Positions 36,137 through 48,100 of a stretch of DNA of 64,000 nucleotides are shown here, one piece after another. The notes beneath the pieces are model-generated. The model was not told where the DNA came from, ran no database searches, and worked only from the letters and a program-made list of their open reading frames with translations. The first letter of the stretch is position 1. The number at the start of each line of letters is the position of its first letter. Source of the stretch: Piezodorus guildinii (Eukaryota > Arthropoda > Insecta > Hemiptera > Pentatomidae); assembly GCA_023052935.1 (NCBI GenBank), contig CM041293.1:54052725-54116724 (forward strand). The letters run 5' to 3'. The position numbers were made by a program, and so were the translations under genes.

Positions 36137-39100
36137 AAATAATCATAGAACATTTCATTTAATGATATAACCTCTGTTTGTGATAATTGTGAGTGAAATT
36201 ATTTATTGATTTATATTTTAGACTTTTGCTGTTGGTATGGGCACCTCACCGGATATTGTAGCTGCTCGTCAAGTTGCAAAATACATCGGTTCTGATCATC
36301 ATGAAATTATTTTTACTGAGGAAACTGTAAAAGATGTTTTGGATACCGTAGTTTATCATCTTGAGACATGTGATATCACAACAATCAGAGCTTCTATTGG
36401 TAAACGCTATTTTATTTACTAAAAAAAAATTGTAGATGCCCTTTAGCAGTCTTTGTTTAAATAACCATTTAAATCATGAAAAAAAACAGGTGATGACAGT
36501 GTAGTAATAAGCACGTGCTATGAATGTGTCTGTTCGAAATATGATTTATTCTTTTTTATAAATGATTTTTATGTGTGATTCTTATCTCTAAAGAACCAGT
36601 TATTTATCTAGTTCAGAAAGTTATAAAAGTTATAGGATTTATATGTAAGTAACAATTAAAAAAGTGCAAAAAATGTGAAGTGGTGGAAGGTTATAGTGCT
36701 GAGGTTAAATTGGATAAATAATTAAGAACCATTTCTTTTATGTTCGGTTGTTCAAAACAGTGCACGGTACTTTTATTTATAAATAGGATCAGTGATTGTA
36801 AGTGAATAATTACTAATAGTGAACATTTATACTAGTGGATATAAGTAGTGTGGGGCTATGATGCCCGAAGAGGACAGAAGTATGGAACTGCTACAAGAGG
36901 CAGGTCCTTCTGCCTCTACTGAGGAGAACAACGAATGGGAAGTGGTGACGGGAAGAAAACGGCCTTGTTCTTCAGGAGAGCTAAGAAAAACCAACAAAAA
37001 AATTAACAACATTGAAACTACAAACAGGTATGACCCACTTTTAAAAATCAATAATACAGAAGCCTACAACCAACCAAATGAAACAGATAGTAAAAAAGTA
37101 AAACCGCCTCCTATATTTTTAAATGGAATTCAAAATATAGAAGCCTTAATTTTATTTTTAAAGAAAGAAATAGGCCAGAATCAATTTAATATTAAATCAA
37201 CAGTTAGGCATGTGATACTTTACCCAGCCTCGCCGGAATCATACAGATCGGCCGTACGCAGTTTAAAAAAAGTGAACGCCGATTTTCACACTTATCAGTT
37301 GTCAGAAGATAAGAACCCGAGAGTGGTTATTAAGGGTCTCCATGCATCTACTCCAGAATCGATTATCAAAGAGGAATTAAAAACATTGGGGTATGACGTT
37401 TCCAACGTTACCAATTCCATATCAGCCCGAACTAAATTGCCACTAAATATGTTTTTTGTTGATATAACCAAAAATACATATAATGAAAAAATATTCGAAT
37501 TAAATTATATTTATTATACCAAAATAAAAATTGAAGAGGTCCGAAAAAAGAGAGAAATTCCACAATGCTTTCGGTGCCAGGGCTTTGCTCACACCAAATC
37601 TTACTGCTACCACCAGCCACGTTGTGTACGATGCGGAGAGGCCCACGAAACATCGGCATGCCTCAAAACTAGAAATACTCCTGCCAAATGTGCCAACTGT
37701 GAAGGGGCACACCCAGCCAATTACCGAGGATGCCAGGCCCTCAAGAACCTGAGAGCAAAGCGAACCCAGAAGTACCGTCCTCCGCCGGTGACTGTCGAAC
37801 CTCCACCAGACTTAGAGCAGTACCCACCTCTACCAAACAGCCCTTATCAACAGCAGCCTTCGGAACCTTTCACTTTACTTCCAAGAATGGAGCGCCCGAA
37901 CTGTCCTAGACCGAACTTAGAGACTCATCAGCCTCAGCCATATCCAAGATCAGGTATGAGGGAAGATAGTAGTCAGCTGGTGCAACCAGCTGGGTCTTTA
38001 CCTCCCAACAATCAAATTTATTAAATAATTTAAGTGCCCTCATCCAGCCCCTTTTGACCCTAATGAATCAAATATCACAACTAACACAAGCCCTAACTGC
38101 TACTTATGGACATTAGTTCTCTGACTGTTGGCTCCCTGTCAATCCTTCTTTGGAACACAAACGGAATACTTTGACATAAAACTGAACTGGAAATTTATAT
38201 GCAACAAAAACGTATTGACATTGTACTTCTGACGGAAACACATCTAACTTCACGTAACAAACTTTACATACCAAATTATACTTTGTACAGAACAGACCAT
38301 CCAGACAATACTGCCCACGGAGGGACAGCCATACTAATTAAATCTAACCTTAAACATTATCCAATACACGTAAACTCGACGGCTCAAATACAAATAACAG
38401 GATTACAGCTACAAACCAACCACAGAAACATAACAATTGCTTCTATCTACTGTCCCCCTAAATATATTTTAACAGAGCAAATGTTCGTAGAACTCTTTCA
38501 ATCATTTGGTAGAACATTCCTTGCTGGAGGCGACTTCAATGCGAAACATCAACACTGGGGTTCACGTTTATGCACACCAAGAGGCAGGACTCAAGTCTGC
38601 TGTTACCCAGTTGTCATTAAATGTATTTGCCCCCGACAAACCAACTTACTTACCAAATTCTCAGTACAAAAAACCTGACGTACTTGACATATTTATAGCC
38701 AAAGATTTGACAACTCTACCAATTACCATTATTACCGAGACAGATCTTGGCTCGGACCATTTACCGGTAACCCTGATGTTGGGGGTAGAAAAATTCTTTG
38801 CAGAAAGGAGACCATCACTCACTTACGGCGTCATGAATTGGGACATCTTTAATGAATGTATTAATGACCAGCTTACCGTGCCTGAAGCATTAAAAACCGA
38901 AAAGGATTTAGAAGAAGCGGTTGAACTTTTCACCTCAACCATCCAAGAAGCTGCCTGGTCCTCACAAGAAATAAAAAGAAGGCAAGGAGTAAGTTTACCG
39001 TCCTACCCTCAATACATCAGGGACCTAATAAGAGCCAAGAGACGATCACGAAAACAATGGCAAACTAACAGACTTCCTTCAGACAGACGAACCTTCAACA

Positions 39101-42100
39101 AACTTAATAATGAACTGAAGCGAGAAATACGAAAATTTAAACAAACCAACTTTGACAAATATCTGGAAAACTTGACAACGGACGACAGCAGTCTTTGGCG
39201 ACATACCAAGCGCCTCCTAAAACATCGCGAAGTATCCGTCCCATTGAGAAAAGATGATGGTTCTTGGGCTGTGTCGGACAAAGAGAAATCTGTAATTTTT
39301 GCTGACTATCTTTTAACTGTTTTTAAAACTCACACAGACTTAACAGACATACAACACGAAAATTATGTGCAGAAAGTCTTAGACTCACCTCTTCCTATGT
39401 CCTTCCCGCCAAAAGCCTTTACTCCTTCTGAAGTATCAAGACAGATTATGAAAATGCCAAAAAAGAAGACTCCTGGTTATGACCTTATCACTGCTGAGAT
39501 ACTACAAAAAATCCCCAGAAAAGCTTTAGTCTTCCTAACAGCACTGTACAATGCTATACTTAGGACAACTAAATTCCCTATTCAATGGAAATATTCTTCA
39601 ATTTCAATGGTACATAAACCTAACAAAGACAAACATAGACCTGCCTCTTATAGACCTATTAGCCTTCTTCCGGTATGTTCGAAAATATTTGAAAAACTGC
39701 TGTACGAACGGATTATTAACATACTGACAGACCACGACATATTACCAGATCACCAATTCGGATTTCGCTCTTTTCATTCCACAACACAACAGCTACACAG
39801 AGTTACCGACTACATTACTACTGCACTAGAACTAAAACAGTACGCATCTGGGGCTTTTTTGGATGTTACTCAGGCTTTTGATAGAGTATGGCACCAGGGT
39901 CTTCTTTTTAAACTAAAACCTATACTTCCAAGCACATATTACTTAGTTTTACAATCTTTTCTCTATGACCGTTTCTTCTCTGTCCGACAGGGTTCTGAGA
40001 CCTCATCAATAAAACCAATCTCTGCAGGTGTACCCCAAGGTTCTATCCTTGCCCCTCTTCTCTACTTAATATACACATATGACTTACCAACAGACCAAAA
40101 CATCTTAACTGCGACATATGCCGATGACACTGCAATTATTACTAGAAACACAGACCCTATACAAACCAGTATGATATTACAACACCATTTGGACAACGTA
40201 CAAAACTGGTGTAAGAAATGGAAGTTAAAAATTAACCATGAGAAGTCACTACATATTACATTTACACTTAGACGCGGAATCTGCCCTTCAGTTTACATAG
40301 ACAATCACCCTTTACCGCAAACAAATACAGTAACGTACTTAGGACTAATATTTGACAAAAGATTGACATGGGGCCCACACGTCAAAACAAAACGTAAAAC
40401 GCTAAACTTTCGACTTAGACTATTATATTCAATATTACATAGACGTTCTAAATTATCCACCAGACAGAAACTAAATGTTTACACTTATTTATTAAAACCA
40501 ATATGGACTTACGCTTGCCAAATATACGGACCCGCTAAAAAGACACACATACGAAAAATACAAACCTTTCAATCACAATTTTTAAGACTAGCAATGAACT
40601 CACCACCATATGTATCAAACGATACCCTACACACTGACTTACGTATTCCAACTACAATAAACCACATTCGACTGACTTACAAACGATTTCACGACAAACT
40701 AAATGGACATAGAAACAAACTTGTACAAAACATGGCTACAACTGACATACCATACATAACTCGGCGTAGGCTGAAAAGGAGTTGGATGAGGGACCTCCTA
40801 GCCTGAAAAAATAGTTTGTTTTTGAATGTCAGGAGGATGCACCACTGGGTACTATCTCCCTCATGCCAACCCATGCTATGTTTATCATATATAACTCATT
40901 TGCTGATTGTAACATATACAGGTGCAAATAAAAATATTAAGTTAAAAAAAAAAAAAAAAAAATTTAAATCATGTTTGTTATATTTACCTCTCTCAGGTCT
41001 CTTTCAACGATCCATGTGTTGTCCCCATTGAATATTTGAACACAAATTATTTTATTCTTGTAATCATTCTTTCTCTTGAGCAAGGCATTTTATTTCAGAT
41101 CTGTAAAAAGTACTGCATAATGTACAAATATCATACATGGTCAGACTATGAAATTCAATAATTTATATACATGGATTTATACACATTTAATTGTATTAAT
41201 ACATAAATGTTAAGAATCAAGATTTTTTCAGACCTTTTAGGCCATGTCTAATTTTACTATTTTCTTATATTTTCAGGAATGTACATTTTGTCGGAGTACA
41301 TTAAACAGAAAACAGACTCAACTGTTATCTTCAGCGGTGAAGGTTCAGATGAAGTGGCACAGGGGTAGGCTTCCTGACTTATTATTATGCTCAGATATGT
41401 TATAAGCTTTTAAAATCTAATTACTGAGATTTTCATTCTTATATTATACTCATTTGATTGAAAATAATAATTTCTTGATGTAAAATTGTAATGAAATAAG
41501 CTGGTCCCAATTCTCCAAAATTAACCAAACAGTCTCGATTATGCTATTCACTTTATTATTTAAGCGCTTGGTGAAGTCATAGTGAGTATTTACAGGATTT
41601 AGTTTACAAATGTTAGGTTTGTATTGTTTAGTACATTTTTGGTTTTATATTTAATATCATTATGTTTATCAAAAATGATCTTAAAATGCATTGCTTTACT
41701 TCAAAAATCTTATTTTAAGGTTGATTTTAAAGTTAAATCAGTCTAAAATTCATTGCATGTCTAGTCGAAGCATATGATTATGAAAATAAGATGTTTTCAG
41801 ATAATCTGAATTTTAGATTAGCAGAAAATCTCTCGAACCCCATTAAGTTTAGATAATAGGGAACTAAGTGTAATGGTGTAAATAAAAAGTATTCAATGCT
41901 TCTGTATATAGCTAGTAATGGTACATTTTTACAGAATATTACAAAGCTAATATCTTAATTTAATGTTTTATAATAATTTATGTTATACCTCTATAATTTA
42001 GGCTTTAACAAAAATGTTTCTAAATCTTTTTTTTTTATATTTCATCTGAATTATTTTGAGAAATATGCCTTTTTACCCCCTCAATCCATATTTGATCCTA

Positions 42101-45100
42101 TAATTGGATTTTGGTCTTTCTGACTATTGTCAGGTAGTTCATGGACAAAAGGAGTTTCTTAGAAAGAGTTTATACTTACTTACATATAATATTGTTTATT
42201 TTAGAATTCATATTCGAAAGCTAAATTTATATAATCAAAATTTTAACCTTTTTCTTGTAAATTAAACTATAACTTAAAAGTTTCAGATCCCCTCAGTTAT
42301 TTCTACAAGACAAATATATTACATTTATGTTTACAGTAAATTTAGAATCAATTATTCAATATAGATAAAGATATTTTTCCAATCGTCTTTCTATCAACTG
42401 TCTAATCGCTGAGCATGTCACATCTTTGACTGTGGTGTTGAAGATACTGTATGCTATTTCTGACTGAAAGAGTTGGCAGTGTTTATTGCACATGTAATCA
42501 TAAGACAAGGGGTCACCCTTAGCGTAGTTGCTAGCATAACAGCTTTCTATGCCAAAGGTCGCGGGTTCAAACCTGCGGGTGGCCCTAGGATTTTTTAATG
42601 GGGGTAAACAATCCTTAGTTATGCCGTCCTTCGGAGGGGACGTTAAAAGGTGGTCCCGAGCCTGTGCAATGTCAGGTACTCGTTAAAGTTCTCTATCCTA
42701 ATAAAACCTGGATAGGCAAAATTTAGGACTCCCACTGTAGCATCGTCCGATTAGCCTTAGTAGCATAAAGTGACGTTAAACGAATAAACAAATCATAAGA
42801 CAAGCCAGTAATCCAGAACCATCCATTTGGCTTCTAATCATGAACATACAATGGAGTAGAAGGATATCCTTAAGGTTACACCTGTCACCCACAGCCAGTC
42901 CTACCTATCTATGTATATATAGGTATGGTGTATGTATGTAGGTGTATTCCTAGATGTATTCCCGGATTATACATTTTCATTCCCTCGGGTTCTGCGCAGT
43001 CCTCGTTCCCCTGGAAGACCTGCTGAGCCTCTTAAACACATCTTTTAATGAATCTTCATGCAATAGGAGGTCGAGAGGTACCCCTCCTGTTAGAAACTAT
43101 TACTCCTTAGTGACTCACAGCTGAGCCATCCGCTGAATCATTGCCGACCTGCACTTTTGCCGTAGCCTATCTGATCATATTCAAAACATAGAGTAGGGTT
43201 TAAAAAATTAACATTATTTCTTAAAGTTTAATTAACGACATATCCGCTGCCTGAATGGTAACAATTTATGTATTTGTATATTTTAAAAGAAATTAATGTC
43301 ACTCTTATTTTTATAGATATATTTACTTTCGAAAAGCCCCAACACCTGAGGCAGGTCATGAAGAATCTTTGAAACTTCTAAATGATATCTATCTTTATGA
43401 TGGACTTCGAGCTGATCGAACAACATCTGCACATAGGTATAGTATTATTTTGTCCCAAAATATATTAACAAAGATTTTAGATTATCATAGTTCTTTTTTT
43501 TTAAAGATATTTTTTATTTTTATTTTCAGCTTAGAGCTCCGTGTTCCTTTCCTTGACTTGCAGTTTTCAAGTTATTATCTTAGCCTTCCAGCTGAAATGC
43601 GCCAGCCTATTGATGGAGTTGAGAAGCACCTCTTGAGATCAGCGTTTTCTGGAATCGATCTCCTTCCGAATAATATCTTATGGAGGCATAAAGAAGCTTT
43701 CAGGTATGATGAGTATACAATTAATGTAAATGCTAGTGTCTTACTTAAGGAATCATTCTTTTGCATATCTGTTCATATATTAATTACTGTAAAAATAAAA
43801 ATTTCAACAGGATGTTTTAAAATAATATATAATCTTTAAAATATATTAATTAAAAAAGTTGAATACTCATAATGATGGAAGTATAGTTGACTATAGAATA
43901 AATTATTGTAGAAGTTGTTTGGGATGTGGTCATTGAAGAAATAATGCATTGAAATAAGAAATAAAATAAGTTTTCTTATTTAAATGTGAAATCTAAGGGC
44001 TAGAGCCCTGGAAAATTGTGTATATTCTGTTATTTTATACAGCTCACAGATCTGGTCTAAGACCAGCAATGACTACGAAAAACTGGCAAGGACACAGCTT
44101 CAGTTTTCTAGAAGTATATTAAATATTAAAAGGAAAGATCGAATCAGCTATAAAAAACAAGTTATCCTCAAAATTTTATCAAAGGAATCACATATATTGA
44201 AATCAAGGTGGGCCGGTCATGTGGCTAGGCTGGATCCCAAAAGATGGTCTAAAATTGCTACCAAGTGGATTCCAAGGGAAGGAAAGAGATGGCAAGGGAG
44301 ACCAATGACGAGGTGAAAGGACGAATTAGTACAAGTAGTTGGGGATTGTTGGGCTACAGTGGTTAGAAATAGGGAAATGTGGAATAATGTGACAAAAAAT
44401 CTATGATTAAATACATGGATCAATAAATTTTAGTTTGAATTAGGCAGGAAATGTTTAATTGTATGTAGGTTGTAAGTTCATTTCTTTCCGCATTACGGGA
44501 TGTACAGTTTGAGTCGGTTTACGATAGGTTACCACGAAATTACATTAAGATAATACTAGGCGACGCGAACGCAAAGGTTGAAAGGAAAGAAGTATATCGT
44601 CCTACAATCGGTAAAGAAAGTTTGCACGAATATAGTAATGATAATGGGACCCGACTAATAAACTTTGCCATTTTGAAAAACCTAGTAATCAAAAGTACTA
44701 CTTTTAAACATAAGGATATTCATAAGTATACGTGGACATCGCCGGATGGTCAAACACGGAATCAAATAGATCATGTTTTAGTACAAAACAGATGGCAAAG
44801 TAGCATAATTAACGTGAGATCTTATCGTGGTGCAGAATGCGGTTCTGATCATGAATTAATTATCGTGAAACTTCCACAAAAACTAAATATGAAAAAGAGA
44901 ACACCGGCCTATATTAATCCCGAGAATTGTGATCTAGTTAAATTGAACAATCCCGGAATTAGAAAACAATTCGCGATAGAAGTAAAAAATAGGTTTGAAG
45001 CTTTGGAAACTTTAGGTGACGAATACGAAGATATAAACAAAATAAGGGAAGGGATCAGAGATAATATTAAAGAGGTCGGTAATTTGTGTCTAGGGAAAAT

Positions 45101-48100
45101 CGAAAATAAAAAGAATAAACTCTGGTTCGACGGGGATTGTCAAAATATGTGTGAAAAAAGAAAAACCGCTAAACTGAATTCCTTAAATAATCCAAGCGAT
45201 AATAACGAGACTTACTTTCGGGTAGTAAAAAAAGAGACTTCACAATTCTTAAAAAATAAGAAAAGAGAGTATCTTAAAGGCAAAATAATAGAAATAGAAA
45301 AACACAGAAGCGAAAATAACGTGAGAGGGATGTACAAAGGTATAAACAAATCGCGTAAAAGAATTGAACCCCTATTGAATGCGTTAAAGATGCAAATAAC
45401 AATATAATTGCGTATCTGACTGAGATATTGAATAAATTCAAACAACACTTTGACGGCTTATTAAATATGAAAAATAATAATCAATCTCCTCTCTCTGAAT
45501 ATCAGAGGCTGAATCATGGATAGACGCACCGAGTAAAGAGGAAGTCGAAATGGTGATAGGAAAACTAAAACGTTATAAGGCTGCAGGAAATGATAATATC
45601 ACAAGTGAATTAATCAAGGTGTGTGGAGAAGCGGGCATTTCCAAAATACATGTTTTAGTTAAAAAGATCTGGGAAAATGAAAAAATGCCCAAAGAATGGA
45701 AAGAATTAATACTAATTCCGATTCACAAAAAAGGACCGAGGACGTATTGTAACAACTATCGTGGGATCTCTCTTCTCCCAGTACGCTATAAAATATTCTC
45801 GTCAATACTAACTAGTCGACTAACGGAATACACTGAGAAAATTATCGGAGATTACCAATGTGGTTTTAGACAGAATCGCTCGACTATTAATCAAATATTT
45901 TCCTTACGTCAAATATTAGAGAAAAAATTGGAATACAACCGTGTAGTCCATCAACTTTATATCGATTTTAAAAAGGCTTATGATTCAATAGACCGTCAGA
46001 AGCTATATAACATCATGATTGAACAGGTAATACCTAGGAAGTTAGTAAATCTAGTAGAGATGTGTTTGTTAGAAACATTCCATAAAGTTAGAATCGGTCA
46101 TAATTACTCCGAGAGATTTAAGGTGCGATCGGGTTTGAAACAGGGTGACTCCCTTTCACCTGTATTATTTAATATAGCTTTAGAATATGTCATAGAAAAG
46201 GTGATGTGTACCGAGAAAGGCTTAAATATGGGTGACAAGATTCTAGTTTTGGGGTATGCCGATGATTTGGTACTGCTAGGTGAAGACACGGAAACCATAC
46301 AACTAAATACAAATGTGTAAATAAAAACCGTAAAGAAATAGGACTCGAATTAAATACCGATAAGACGAAATATATGATTAGTAGCATAAATGGTGGCGAT
46401 CTTGATGATATTAATATATCAGGGCATACTTTTGAACATGTTGAGAAATTCAAGTATTTAGGTTCAATGATAATAATAATAGTAATCATAGCCTTACCGA
46501 ACCTGAAGGTTCGATGCCGATACCACCAAACTTTGCCTGCACAGACTCATCCAATGTTCACCGGTCAAGCCCAAGCCCCCGAGATCAGCCTTAATGCAAT
46601 CCTCCCATCGACGCTTCGGCCTACCAGTCGGTTCAGCGAATACCAACTTTCTTGGAATCCGTTCCATACTAAGCCCAACAACTTTACGCGCCCATTTGAG
46701 TCTCCGCAATGCTATCAACTCAATTATATTCACAGGGTACTATCTCCGCAATTCCGCGTTGTGCAACCTTCTAAACTCCCCAGTGGCCTCATCTCTCTTC
46801 GGACCAAATATTTTACACAGTACCTTATTCTCGAAAACCTTAAGCCATTGTTCATCCTTTAAAGTAAGCGGCAACGTTTCGCATCCGTAAAGAACCGTTG
46901 GAAGAATAATAGTTTTATAAATTCTAACCTTTAAGTTTTTAGATAGAAGCCTAAATACTTATTGAACCTAAATACTTGAATTTCTCTACGTGTTCAAAAG
47001 TATGACCTGAAATATTAATATCATAAAGATCGCCACCATTTCTGCAACTAATCATATATTTCGTCTTATCGGTATTTAATTCGAGACCTATTTGTTTAAT
47101 AATAATAATAATAATAGGCTTAGCGAACCCGAAGGTTCGATGCCGATACCACCATATTCCGCCTACACAGACTCGTCCAATGTTCACCATTCAAGCCCAA
47201 GCCACCGAGATCAGCCTTAAGGCAATCCTCCCATCTCCGCTTCGGCCTACCTTTCGGACGCCTACCAGTCGGATCAGCAAATACCAACTTTCTCGGAATC
47301 CGCTCGTCATCGAGCCCAACAACTTTACTCGCCCATTTGAGTCTCCGCGATGCAATCAGCTCAATTATATTCACAGGATGCAAGTTCCGCAATTCCGCGT
47401 TGTGCAACCTTCTAAACTCCCCAGTGGCCTCATCTCTCTTTGGACCAAATATTTTACGCAATACCTTATTTTCGAAAACCTTAAGCCGTTGTATATGCCT
47501 ATTTGTTTACCGGTTTTTATTAACACACTTGTATTTAGTTGTATAGTTTCCGTGTCTTCACCTAGTAGTACCAAATCATCGGCATACCCCAAAACGAGAA
47601 TCTTGTCACCCATATTTAAGCCTTTCTCGGTTAGGTTCAATGATAACAAGAAAAAATGAAATCCAGGAAGAAATAAGGTTCCGGTTAAAGGTGGGAAATG
47701 CGTGTTATTATTCAGTTGCTAAGTTTCTTAGTTTGCGGCTTCTATCTAAAAACTTAAAGGTTATAATTTCTAAAACTATTATTCTTCTGACGGTTCTTTA
47801 TGGATGTGAAACGTGGCCGCTTACTTTGAAGGATGAACTACGGCTTAAGGTTTTCGAAAATAAGGTACTGCGTAAAATATTTGGTCTGAAGAGAGATGAG
47901 GCCACTGGGGAGTTTAGAAGGTTGCACAACGCGGTATTGCGGGACTTGTATCCTGTAAATATAATTGAATTGATAGCATTGCGGAGACTCAAATGGGCGA
48001 GTAAAGTTGTTGGGCTCGATGAGGAGCGGATTCTTGGAAAGTTGGTATTCGCTGATCTGACTGGTAGGCGTCCGAAAGGTAGGCCGAAGCGTCGATGGGA

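Larger units (their letters stand above)
36479..40961 (+). mobile_element. Near full-length Jockey-type LINE in asparagine synthetase intron 6
   Basis: 12-bp duplications ATTTAAATCATG at 36467-36478 and 40962-40973 bound a 4.48-kb element with a ~370-bp 5' UTR, ORF1 (zinc knuckles), ORF2 (endonuclease and RT) and a poly(A) tail at 40943-40962. Inserted in the sense direction of the host gene. Perfect duplications and an uninterrupted 388-codon ORF1 indicate a young insertion, but ORF2 has an internal stop and a frameshift. Confidence 0.95.
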
